Shown here one piece after another: positions 1 through 7,265 of a DNA stretch of 14,411 bases. The first letter of the stretch is position 1. Every line of letters starts with the position of its first letter. The position numbers were made by a program, and so were the translations under genes. The notes beneath the pieces were generated by a model, which did no database searches, was not told where the DNA came from, and saw only the letters and a program-made list of their open reading frames with translations. The stretch is from an uncultured Bacteroidales bacterium (lineage in GTDB: Bacteria; Bacteroidota; Bacteroidia; Bacteroidales; UBA932), in the NCBI GenBank assembly GCA_946549475.1, contig CAMNQO010000023.1, positions 1 to 14,411 on the forward strand, given 5' to 3'.

Positions 1-2
1 TG

Positions 3-707
3 CTCAAGGGACCCAAGTTTACGATGCTGGAGTCCAAGACATTGGATGTGCTGATGATACTGCATGCCGAGCATGGCGGAGGTAACAACTCGACCTTTAC
101 CGTCCGTGTGACTTCTTCTACGGGGACCGATACTTACTCGTCCATCGCAGCCGGCATCGGTTCGCTGAAAGGGCCCAAGCACGGCGGTGCCAACCTCAAG
201 GTGAGCGATATGATCGAGCACCTCAAGGAACGCATCGTCAATTGGAAAGATGAAAAGGAAATCGAGGCCTATCTGACCCGTATGCTCCGCAAGGAGGCAT
301 ACGACCACACCGGCCTCATTTACGGTATCGGCCATGCGGTCTATACCAAGTCCGACCCCCGTGCCGTCCTGCTCAAGGAAATGGCGGAGAAACTGGCTGT
401 CGAAAAGGGACGCAGCGAAGAGTTCGAGTTTCTCAAACGGGTTGAGAAAGTGGCCATCGAGACCGTCTATAAAGTCAAGGGACGCGGAAAGTTCATGTGC
501 GCCAACGTGGACTTTTATTCCGGTTTCGTGTACGATATGCTGGGCATTCCTTCGGAAATCTATACGCCTCTTTTCGCGATGGCCCGTTCCGTGGGCTGGT
601 GTGCGCACCGCAACGAGGAACTCAACTTCAATGGCAGCCGCATCATCCGCCCGGCCTATCGCTGTGTCACGGATGAATACGAATACACCCCCATTTCCAA
701 CCGTTGA
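3..707 (+). CDS. gltA: Citrate synthase, C-terminal half (5' end outside window)
   Basis: Citrate synthase condenses acetyl-CoA with oxaloacetate to citrate in the cytosol, the entry step of the TCA cycle. The frame is open from the first bases of the window, so the N-terminal part (roughly 200 residues of a usual 430-450) is missing; the ATG at 24 is internal. Numbering from that Met, the three catalytic residues are visible: His53 in PKHGGAN, His104 in GIGHAVY and Asp163 in NVDFYSG (E. coli His264, His305, Asp362). HAEHGGGNNST and TKSDPRA are further family motifs. The reading frame is intact to the TGA at 705-707, which overlaps the possible TTG start of nadE. A 2-methylcitrate synthase is possible, but no prp-type neighbours are seen. 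Confidence 0.95.
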   Translation, partial: LKGPKFTMLESKTLDVLMILHAEHGGGNNSTFTVRVTSSTGTDTYSSIAAGIGSLKGPKHGGANLKVSDMIEHLKERIVNWKDEKEIEAYLTRMLRKEAYDHTGLIYGIGHAVYTKSDPRAVLLKEMAEKLAVEKGRSEEFEFLKRVEKVAIETVYKVKGRGKFMCANVDFYSGFVYDMLGIPSEIYTPLFAMARSVGWCAHRNEELNFNGSRIIRPAYRCVTDEYEYTPISNR

Positions 708-712
708 GTAAG

Positions 713-1504
713 ATGGATGCCGAAAGACTGAAAGACGCTTGCGTGCAGTGGATTGCGGATTGGTTTGCGCCTTTCGGGCCGCAGGCTTGTGCCGTGCTGG
801 GCATGAGCGGCGGCAAGGACAGTACCGTGGCGGCCGCGTTGTGCGCTTCCGCGCTGGGGCCTGAGCGGGTCGTGGGGGTGGCGATGCCTTCCGGCAGTCA
901 GCCGGTCAATGATGCAGATGAAATCTGCGAGTGGCTGGGCATCCGTTATGTGTGTCTCAATATCGGTGAGGTGGAAACGGCGTTAAGAGCGCTGGGAGAG
1001 CCGTTCAGGCCGGCCGTCGCGGGACCGGCCGACAGAATGGCAGGAGATGGACAGACGGGATTTTCCCGGCAGGCGGTTCTCAACATCCCGCCGCGCATCC
1101 GCATGACGGTGCTTTATGCCGTGGCGCAGACGGTCGGCGGTCTGGTCGCCAATACCTGCAATCTGAGCGAAGATTACATCGGTTACGCCACGCTCTATGG
1201 AGATGCGGCGGGGTCTTTTTCGCCCTTGGGGCATCTGTGCGTGCGTGAAGTGCTGGCCGTCGGCCGCGCCCTCGGCTTGCCGGAAAAGTGGGTCGGCAAA
1301 ACGCCGGATGACGGTCTCCCCGGCTCGATGCCGGATGAGCAGAAATTCGGTTTCAGTTACGCCGTGCTTGACCGTTACATCCGCGAGGGGATTTGCGACG
1401 ATGAGGCCGTCCGCGCCAAAATCGACCGCATGCACCGCGCCAACCTGTTCAAGACGCAGATGCTGCACATTCCCGCTTTCGAGCCGGATCCGTCCTGGCT
1501 GTGA
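713..1504 (+). CDS. nadE: Ammonia-dependent NAD(+) synthetase
   Basis: NadE makes NAD from deamido-NAD, ATP and ammonia, the last step of NAD synthesis, in the cytosol. The ATP-pyrophosphatase P-loop is MSGGKDST (about residues 31-38 from the ATG). Also typical are NIPPRIRMTVLYAVAQ, NTCNLSEDYIGYATLYGD and the C-terminal TPDDGLPGSMPDEQKFGFSY. At about 263 residues it matches the short, single-domain type; there is no N-terminal glutaminase (nitrilase) domain, so free ammonia is the expected nitrogen donor. ATG 713 was chosen; a TTG at 704 adds three residues and would overlap the citrate synthase stop by 3 bases. Neither has a Shine-Dalgarno sequence. The small distance from gltA suggests co-transcription. 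Confidence 0.93.
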   Translation: MDAERLKDACVQWIADWFAPFGPQACAVLGMSGGKDSTVAAALCASALGPERVVGVAMPSGSQPVNDADEICEWLGIRYVCLNIGEVETALRALGEPFRPAVAGPADRMAGDGQTGFSRQAVLNIPPRIRMTVLYAVAQTVGGLVANTCNLSEDYIGYATLYGDAAGSFSPLGHLCVREVLAVGRALGLPEKWVGKTPDDGLPGSMPDEQKFGFSYAVLDRYIREGICDDEAVRAKIDRMHRANLFKTQMLHIPAFEPDPSWL

Positions 1505-1537
1505 CTGAAGTGATGAACGATTTAATGATAATGATTT

Positions 1538-2725
1538 ATGGTACGTGAGTTAAATGAAAGAGTAAAGTATATCGGTGCCGACGACCTCGACTTGGACCTG
1601 TTTGAAAGCCAATACATCGTCCCGGAGGGCGTTTCCTATAATTCTTATGTTATCCTGGACGAAAAGGTGGCGGTATTGGACACCGTCGATCAGCGGAAAG
1701 GGGAGGATTGGCTGAAGAATCTCGCCGAGGCGCTGGGCGGGCGCAAGCCCGACTATCTCGTGGTCCATCACCTCGAACCGGACCATTCCGCCCTTGTTGC
1801 CCGCGTCCTTTCGGACTATCCGGATGCGACGCTCGTAGCAAGCGCCAAGGCGATTGCGATGCTGCCGCAGTTTTTCGAGCATATCTCCCTGCAAGGCCGT
1901 ACGCTGGTCGTCAAAGAGGGGGATGTGCTTTCCCTGGGCAGCCACAGCCTGCAATTCATCGCCGCACCGATGGTCCACTGGCCGGAAGTGATGATGTCCT
2001 ATGATGCAGCCGACGGCTGTCTGTACAGCGCGGATGGTTTCGGCAAGTTCGGCGCCCTCTCGAAATGCGGTTTCTACGGTCGTGACGATGACGACTGGGC
2101 CTGCGAAGCCCGGCGTTATTATTTCAACATCGTCGGCAAATTCGGTGTGCAGGTGCAGGCGGTCCTCAAGAAGGCGGCCGCGCTGGACATCAGGACCATC
2201 CGTCCGCTCCACGGACCTCTTCTGGAGGACGGGCTGGACTACTATACCGGCCTGTATGATATCTGGAGCAAGTATGATGTCGAGACCGAGGGCATCTTCA
2301 TCGCCTGCGCTTCCATCCACGGAGGTACGCTCGCGGCCGCCCGCAAACTGGCGGATATCCTCAAAGCCAAAGGTGCGCCCCGCGTAGAAGTGAGCGATTT
2401 GTCGCGCAGCGACTTCGCCGAGAATGTGGAAGATGCCTTCCGGCACTCCAAACTGGTGCTGGCGGCGGCCTCCTATGACGGAGGACTTTTCACGCCGATG
2501 TACGAATTTCTGCACCGCCTGCAAATCAAGGGTTATACCCGTCGCAAGGTGGCTTTGCTGGAAAACGGTTCCTGGGCCCCTTCCGCCGGACGCGTGATGA
2601 AGGAAATGATCGGAACGATGAAAGATGTGGACATCATCGCGCCGGCCGTCACCATCCGCAGCCGGATGAAGGAGAGCGACCTGCCCGCCCTTGAACGACT
2701 TGCCGACGCCATCCTGAACGCATAA
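1538..2725 (+). CDS. fprA: Flavodiiron protein (A-type flavoprotein, FprA family)
   Basis: Flavodiiron proteins reduce O2 to water and/or NO to N2O in the cytosol of anaerobes, usually taking electrons from rubredoxin or a reductase. At 395 residues this is the minimal two-domain form: a metallo-beta-lactamase-like domain (about 1-250) and a flavodoxin domain (about 252-395). The iron ligands are all present: His78, Glu80, Asp82 and His83 in HHLEPDH, His147 in MVHWPE, Asp166 in YSADGFG and His225 in LHGPLL. The FMN phosphate loop is ASIHGGT (258-264). There is no fused rubredoxin domain and no rubredoxin gene nearby, so the electron donor is encoded elsewhere. It lies 33 bases after nadE and 14 before the HAD gene. 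O2 versus NO preference cannot be read from the sequence. Confidence 0.94.
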   Translation: MVRELNERVKYIGADDLDLDLFESQYIVPEGVSYNSYVILDEKVAVLDTVDQRKGEDWLKNLAEALGGRKPDYLVVHHLEPDHSALVARVLSDYPDATLVASAKAIAMLPQFFEHISLQGRTLVVKEGDVLSLGSHSLQFIAAPMVHWPEVMMSYDAADGCLYSADGFGKFGALSKCGFYGRDDDDWACEARRYYFNIVGKFGVQVQAVLKKAAALDIRTIRPLHGPLLEDGLDYYTGLYDIWSKYDVETEGIFIACASIHGGTLAAARKLADILKAKGAPRVEVSDLSRSDFAENVEDAFRHSKLVLAAASYDGGLFTPMYEFLHRLQIKGYTRRKVALLENGSWAPSAGRVMKEMIGTMKDVDIIAPAVTIRSRMKESDLPALERLADAILNA

Positions 2726-2739
2726 AAAGTACAGCAGCC

Positions 2740-3615
2740 ATGCTTGCACTCGATCACGGACAATACACGGCGACGCTTACGGACGGGATGCGTGCGTTGC
2801 TTCGCGGCATCCGTCATGTGTCCCTTGACATGGACGGCACGATTTATCTGGGAAGCACGCTCTTTCCCTATACCCTGCCTTTTCTGGAAAAACTGGGACG
2901 CCTGGGAATCGATTACTGTTTCCTGACCAACAATCCCACCCGTTCGCTGGACGACTATATCGCCAAGTTGCACAAATTGGGCATTCCCTGCCGGGAAGGG
3001 CAGATGTACAGCACGACGGCGGCGGCCATCGACTATATCAAGTTGCATTATCCTGTCGCCAGGCGTCTTTTCCTGCTCGGTACGCCTTCGATGATATCCC
3101 AGTTCGAAGCGGCCGGCTTTGTCTCCTGCGCCGACGACCCGGCCGACCGTCCCGATGCGGTGGTGGCGGCCTTTGACATGACGCTGACCTATTCCCGTCT
3201 GTGCCGCTGTACCTGGTGGGCCTCCCACCGGGACATTCCCTATATCGCGACCAATCCCGACTGGGTCTGTCCGACCGACCAGCCGACCATCCTGGTGGAC
3301 TGCGGTTCCATCTGTGCCTGCATCGCCGCCGCCTGCGGCCGCCAGCCTGACATCGTCATCGGCAAGCCGAATCCGGGGATTCTGACCGGGATCCTTGACA
3401 AGATGGGGGTCGCTCCGGCCCATGCGGCGATGGTAGGCGACCGGCTCTATACCGATGTCAAGACGGCGCTCAACGCCGGTGCCTGCGGCGTGCTGGTCCT
3501 CAGCGGCGAGACTACGCTCGAAACGGCGCTCGCTTCCTGTCCCGAAGACCGTGCCACGCTCATCTGCGAGAGCATCGACGAACTGGGCCGTCTCCTCGAA
3601 GAGGCCCGCTCATGA
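2740..3615 (+). CDS. HAD-IIA family phosphatase (NagD / p-nitrophenylphosphatase-like)
   Basis: A cytosolic haloacid-dehalogenase-superfamily phosphatase of subclass IIA. The nucleophile and acid/base aspartates are Asp30 and Asp32 in SLDMDGT. Motif II is FLTNNPTRS (61-69), the lysine motif is IGKPNPG (Lys209), and motif III is VGDRLYTD (Asp234, Asp239). The C2a-type cap lies between motif II and the lysine motif and includes ATNPDWVCPT. Length (291 residues) is normal for NagD/AraL/phosphoglycolate-phosphatase-like enzymes. These act on varied sugar phosphates, nucleotides or phosphoglycolate, and nothing here fixes the substrate. It starts 14 bases after the flavodiiron gene, is the last gene of the plus-strand cluster, and converges on the STAS-kinase gene with a 12-base gap. 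Confidence 0.9.
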   Translation: MLALDHGQYTATLTDGMRALLRGIRHVSLDMDGTIYLGSTLFPYTLPFLEKLGRLGIDYCFLTNNPTRSLDDYIAKLHKLGIPCREGQMYSTTAAAIDYIKLHYPVARRLFLLGTPSMISQFEAAGFVSCADDPADRPDAVVAAFDMTLTYSRLCRCTWWASHRDIPYIATNPDWVCPTDQPTILVDCGSICACIAAACGRQPDIVIGKPNPGILTGILDKMGVAPAHAAMVGDRLYTDVKTALNAGACGVLVLSGETTLETALASCPEDRATLICESIDELGRLLEEARS

Positions 3616-3623
3616 CGGCCCGG
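3583..3623. terminator. Possible branched hairpin at convergent gene ends
   Basis: An inverted repeat spans the 3' end of the HAD gene. GGGCCGTC (3585-3592) pairs perfectly with GACGGCCC (3614-3621), extended to 10 pairs with one G-U. The loop holds a second small hairpin, CCTC-GAA-GAGG (3594-3604). The right arm contains part of the HAD stop codon. A T-rich stretch (TTCTTTTT) follows only about 14 bases later on the plus strand, so this is not a classic intrinsic terminator. Its place between convergent genes fits termination, but short GC-rich repeats arise by chance in this genome. Confidence 0.3.
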
Positions 3624-3627
3624 AGCC

Positions 3628-4737
3628 TTATAGCAGTTCTTTTTCGATAATGGGCATCATGAAGGGCTCGAATCCGCTCAGACAGCCCAGATAGACCATG
3701 TGCAGGATGCAGTAGCGCCGGGCTTCGGCTTCCTTTTCGGCGAGGACGGCCGGGTCTTCCGTGTCGAAATAGTGCCGGCAGAAGATCTCCCAGATTTGGC
3801 GCATCTGCTCCTTTCCCAGATGGAACAGATGTACCATCATCGGTTCGGGAGCCACATTGGAGAGAAAATACCACATGCTCATATCCATCATCGGATAGCC
3901 ATAACTGAAGTCCGAAAGGTCAATCCAGAGATTTTCTTTTCCGTTGGTGATGACATTGCTCGGCTGCAAGTCCCCGTGCAGGCAGGTCACGGCATCGGGA
4001 ATCGCATCGATGAATGCCAGGCATTTTTCACGGATTGTCTCCGAGATGGCCGCCGAGCCGCCGATGACATGGCGGTACACCGCGCGCCGGTCGCTGAAGA
4101 TGGTGGTGTCGCACGGTGTCCGGTGCAACTGCCGGCTCATCCGGGCGAAACAGGCAGTGATCTCTTCGGTCTTTTCCGGCTCCTCGGAGATGATGCGCGA
4201 GAAGGAGCGTTTGCCCTCGATGCGCTCGAAGTCCAGGGCCCATTTTTCCCCGTCGCTGTGGACGGTTCCCACCAGCGGAGTGGGGATGCCGAAGACCATC
4301 ACGGCCCGGGCGACCGCCTTTTCGCGGGCGACCATTTCCAGCGAGCCGCGCTTGCCATAGACCTTGATCATCGCGTCTCCGTCGGCGCTGTTGTAGGCCT
4401 TCGACATGAAACTCTCGCCAAATTCCTCATAGCGGGACATGTCCAGCGGTTTTGCCTTGCGGCAGATGCTGACGAAAGAGGACAGGCCGCTGTCTTCAAA
4501 TTTCTCGGTAACGGCGTCCGAAGCATTGACGATGGAGACGCCTGCGCCCGCCTTGCGGATGTTCAGCAGCCCACGCATCGCTGCGAAATTGACATCCTCC
4601 ACCTCGCTGAAGTCCAGCAGGAAGGTGGGGTGTTCCTGCAGGGCGGCCTTGATGGCATCGATTCCTTCGCCGGTCAGACTGCCTTTGACATAAATCCGGT
4701 TGCCTTCCGCGCGAAGACAGTTTTTTTCGTCCTTCAT
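3628..4737 (-). CDS. STAS domain fused to TIGR02172-like APH/choline-kinase-fold phosphotransferase
   Basis: A 369-residue cytosolic protein with two domains. Residues about 10-95 look like a STAS (anti-sigma-factor antagonist) domain, with LLDFSEVEDV and a C-terminal helix VTEKFEDSGLSSF. The usual DSSGL phosphorylation loop reads NFAAM (50-54), so both serines are gone. Residues about 105-369 are an aminoglycoside-phosphotransferase-like kinase close to family TIGR02172: Lys125 in MIKVY, Glu139, GIPTPLV, RSFSRII, the catalytic loop HGDLQPSN (Asp256, Asn261) and metal-binding Asp273 in WIDLSDF, followed by GYPMMDM. All kinase catalytic residues are kept, so it should bind ATP and be active; the substrate is unknown. 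It is monocistronic, with a good promoter just upstream, and is divergent from cls. No anti-sigma factor or SpoIIE phosphatase lies nearby. Confidence 0.87.
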   Translation of the reverse strand: MKDEKNCLRAEGNRIYVKGSLTGEGIDAIKAALQEHPTFLLDFSEVEDVNFAAMRGLLNIRKAGAGVSIVNASDAVTEKFEDSGLSSFVSICRKAKPLDMSRYEEFGESFMSKAYNSADGDAMIKVYGKRGSLEMVAREKAVARAVMVFGIPTPLVGTVHSDGEKWALDFERIEGKRSFSRIISEEPEKTEEITACFARMSRQLHRTPCDTTIFSDRRAVYRHVIGGSAAISETIREKCLAFIDAIPDAVTCLHGDLQPSNVITNGKENLWIDLSDFSYGYPMMDMSMWYFLSNVAPEPMMVHLFHLGKEQMRQIWEIFCRHYFDTEDPAVLAEKEAEARRYCILHMVYLGCLSGFEPFMMPIIEKELL

Positions 4738-4765
4738 CTTGATGATTGTTTAGTCAGTTATCATG

Positions 4766-4773
4766 CAAAAATA
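4766..4773 (-). promoter_or_regulatory. Bacteroidota -7 element for the STAS-kinase gene
   Basis: Read on the minus strand this is TATTTTTG, a perfect match to the Bacteroidota TAnnTTTG -7 element. It lies about 28 bases upstream of the ATG at 4737, which would give a leader of roughly 20-25 bases. No TTTG -33 box is seen at the ideal spacing. The 93-base gap (4738-4830) also has to hold the cls promoter, for which no convincing match is seen. Confidence 0.6.
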
Positions 4774-4830
4774 CAAAACAGGACGCAATAATGGAAGAGT
4801 ATTCTGAAAATTATTCGTATCTTGTGCAAA

Positions 4831-6291
4831 ATGTTGGCGAGAGACATATTTGCGTGGGTATATCTGGCGGTCGTGGCGGCTACGGTCGCCGCCATCATCG
4901 AGGACAACGGCGGCTCCGGAAGGAAGTTTTCCTGGCTGCTCGTCGTCATCCTTTTTCCCATCGGCGGATTTGTCCTGTATCTGTTTTTCGGCATCAACCA
5001 GCGCCACCATCGCGTCTTTGTAAAAAGACACAAGCGTTTTACCGACAAGATGGAAAAGGAGCTGGACGGGCGGACACGGGCGGAATTTGCCAGCGAATCG
5101 GCCCTGGAGGACATCCGGCCCAAATATCATCCCCTGGCCAGGCTTCTGGCGCAAGGCATCCTGCTCCCCAAGTCCCGCACGCAGGCCGAAATCATCGTCC
5201 GGGGGAAACGCAAGTACGAACTTTTGATGGAGGATCTGAAAAATGCCCGGGAGTCCATCCACATGGAATATTTCCATTTCGGCATGGACCGGGGGAGCAA
5301 AGCCGTCCGGGACATGCTGATGCAGAAGGCCCGGGAGGGGGTCAAGGTCCGTTTCATCAATGAGAATTTTGCCAATCTCCCGATTCCGCCCCGGTATTAC
5401 AACCAGATGAAAAAAGCCGGGGTGGAAGTCGTTTCCTTCACCAATCCGAAACGCCACCTCATCGAACTCGCCACCTATCTCAACTACCGCAACCATCGCA
5501 AGATCGTGGTCATCGACAACCGGATCGCCTACACGGGCGGCATGAACATCAATGACCATTATTTCCTCCAATGGCGCGATACCCATTTGCGTCTGACCGG
5601 CGACATCGTAGCCTCCCTCCAACTGGTCTTTCTGGACTCCTGGGTGACTTCCGGGGGCGAACTCGACCGGCCGTTGCCGGATTATCTGCGTGCGGGCCCG
5701 CATCAGGATCCGCTTCCCGGGTCGGATATACCCTTGCTGCGGGACAAAATTGCGCAGCTGGCCGCCGACGAACCCGACAGCCCGATTCCGGTGCTGCGCT
5801 TGAGTTACGAGTGGGCCTTGTACAATGCCCGGGACTATTTTTATCTCCAGACCCCGTATTTCACGCCGCCCCAGTCCCTGCTGGACGCCTTGAAAGCGGC
5901 GGCCGCATCGGGTATTGACGTGCGCGTGATGCTCCCGGCCAAAGTGGACACCCTGATTATGCGTCCGGCCAACCGGGCTTATTACAAAGAGTGTCTGGAG
6001 GCGGGCATCCGCATCTACGAGCGGCAGGGGGAGTTTATCCACAGCAAGACATTTGTCTCGGACGACTACCTCAGCATGGTGGGTACGACCAATGTGGATG
6101 AGCGCAGTTTCAGCATCGATTACGAGGACAATGTCTATTTCTATGACGAGGAATGCGCCCTGCGGGCCAAAGAGATTTTCTTCCGGGATTTGGAGCAATG
6201 CCGTGAAATCACCCTCGCGGAGGTCAACGCCTGGCCCTGGCCCAAGCGCTTCTTCCAGAAAATCGTCCGTCTTTTTGACCCGCAACTCTGA
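4831..6291 (+). CDS. cls: Cardiolipin synthase (phospholipase D family)
   Basis: Cls is a membrane-bound enzyme that joins two phosphatidylglycerol molecules into cardiolipin and glycerol. From ATG 4831 the protein has 486 residues, a normal length. Two N-terminal membrane segments (about 6-24 and 34-54) form the PLDc_N region. Two HKD motifs make the active site: His222-x-Lys224-x4-Asp229 in NHRKIVVID and His404-x-Lys406-x4-Asp411 in HSKTFVSDD, each followed by its usual Gly/Asn stretch (TGGMNIN, GTTNVDE). A TTG at 4822 is a possible start three codons upstream; an in-frame TAA at 4789 rules out anything longer apart from rare start codons. The mscS gene follows 35 bases later on the same strand. 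A cls gene using phosphatidylethanolamine (ClsC-type chemistry) cannot be excluded. Confidence 0.93.
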   Translation: MLARDIFAWVYLAVVAATVAAIIEDNGGSGRKFSWLLVVILFPIGGFVLYLFFGINQRHHRVFVKRHKRFTDKMEKELDGRTRAEFASESALEDIRPKYHPLARLLAQGILLPKSRTQAEIIVRGKRKYELLMEDLKNARESIHMEYFHFGMDRGSKAVRDMLMQKAREGVKVRFINENFANLPIPPRYYNQMKKAGVEVVSFTNPKRHLIELATYLNYRNHRKIVVIDNRIAYTGGMNINDHYFLQWRDTHLRLTGDIVASLQLVFLDSWVTSGGELDRPLPDYLRAGPHQDPLPGSDIPLLRDKIAQLAADEPDSPIPVLRLSYEWALYNARDYFYLQTPYFTPPQSLLDALKAAAASGIDVRVMLPAKVDTLIMRPANRAYYKECLEAGIRIYERQGEFIHSKTFVSDDYLSMVGTTNVDERSFSIDYEDNVYFYDEECALRAKEIFFRDLEQCREITLAEVNAWPWPKRFFQKIVRLFDPQL

Positions 6292-6308
6292 GTTTTTCCT
6301 TACCTTTG
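6274..6308 (+). promoter_or_regulatory. Bacteroidota promoter for mscS
   Basis: TACCTTTG at 6301-6308 perfectly matches the TAnnTTTG -7 element and is followed by GC, as is common. A TTTG -33 box lies at 6274-6277 inside the end of cls, with a 23-base spacer, slightly longer than the usual 19-21. The start codon of mscS is 18 bases past the -7 element, which implies a leader of about a dozen A-rich bases without a Shine-Dalgarno sequence. mscS can therefore be expressed apart from cls. Confidence 0.7.
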
Positions 6309-6326
6309 CGCTCCTAAAACAACAGC

Positions 6327-7265
6327 ATGATGAATCTCCTTGTTTCTTTCCTTCAGACTACGGTCGATCCCAAGCAACTTGCCGAACACATGGATTCCGT
6401 GCGGCTCGCCAGCCAGGCATTTGCCCGCACCCTGGCTGAAAATCCGGACTCCGCCCTCAAGCAACTCGGGCAGGACGCCATCCAGTTCGGCCTGAAAGTC
6501 TTGGCTGCCCTTGCCATCTATTTTATCGGTGCCTGGGTGATCCGGCGTATCAAGAAACTGCTCTCCCGGATGTTCACCCGCCGCAATACAGACCCGACCC
6601 TTTCTTCGTTTGTGACGAGTTTCGTCTCCTTTACCCTCACCGTCCTGCTGGTTGTGATGACGGTGAGTGCGTTGGGGGTCAATACGACATCGCTCGCCGC
6701 TTTGCTCGCCGCCGGCGGTATGGCCATCGGCATGGCCCTCAGCGGTACGGTGCAGAATTTTGCCGGTGGCATCATGCTGCTGGGATTCAAGCCTTTCAAG
6801 GTGGGAGACTTTATCGAAGCGCAGGGCTATGCCGGTACGGTGACCGGCATGACCATTGTCAGTACGAAGTTGACCTTGCCCGACAACCGGGTCGTCTCCT
6901 TGCCCAATGGGGCGTTGTCCAATGGCACCATCAACAACTACACCCACAATCCGGTGCGCCGGGTGGAATGGAAAATCGGCTTGGAGTATGGTGCGGATTC
7001 CCAAAAAGTCCGGGATCTGCTGCTCCAGTTGCTCAAAGAGGACAAGCGTGTTCTCGATGCTTCGCATCCGGGCGCGGCCAATCCGATGACGGCGCTCTTC
7101 AGTATGGATGAGAGCGCCGTCGTGTTCGTGGTGCGCGGATGGGTCAGTTCATCCGACTATTGGGATGTGTATTTCGATTACAACCACCGCGCCTACAGTG
7201 CGCTGCCGCAGAACGGTTTCGGCTTCCCGTTCCCGCAGATGGATGTGCATTTGAAGAACGATTAA
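6327..7265 (+). CDS. mscS: MscS-family small-conductance mechanosensitive channel
   Basis: MscS-type channels open in the inner membrane on sudden turgor rise and release solutes. The 312-residue protein has three membrane segments: about 52-72, 95-116 and the Gly/Ala-rich pore helix 121-153 (LLAAGGMAIGMALSG, then TVQNFAGGIM). The cytoplasmic beta domain carries FKVGDFIE and LPNGALSNGTINNYT, and the C-terminal alpha/beta domain ends near FGFPFPQMDVHL. This is the minimal MscS architecture with a roughly 50-residue N-terminal extension. Two ATG codons (6327 and 6330) are tandem starts; the first was used. It follows cls, a membrane-lipid gene, but has its own promoter. Its TAA stop shares the TTAA at 7262-7265 with the convergent sod gene. 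Confidence 0.93.
   Translation: MMNLLVSFLQTTVDPKQLAEHMDSVRLASQAFARTLAENPDSALKQLGQDAIQFGLKVLAALAIYFIGAWVIRRIKKLLSRMFTRRNTDPTLSSFVTSFVSFTLTVLLVVMTVSALGVNTTSLAALLAAGGMAIGMALSGTVQNFAGGIMLLGFKPFKVGDFIEAQGYAGTVTGMTIVSTKLTLPDNRVVSLPNGALSNGTINNYTHNPVRRVEWKIGLEYGADSQKVRDLLLQLLKEDKRVLDASHPGAANPMTALFSMDESAVVFVVRGWVSSSDYWDVYFDYNHRAYSALPQNGFGFPFPQMDVHLKND

Noticed and set aside
3700..4791. Plus-strand open frame of 363 codons opposite the STAS-kinase gene
   Set aside because: The minus strand encodes intact kinase motifs; the plus frame has none.
4818..4824. TATCTTG just before cls as a -7 element with a leaderless cls mRNA
   Set aside because: It departs from TAnnTTTG at the last two bases, has no -33 box, and would place the start point almost on the start codon; evidence too weak to call.
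4750..6285. Long minus-strand open frame (511 codons) opposite cls
   Set aside because: Fully antisense to a protein with both HKD motifs and no recognisable domains of its own.
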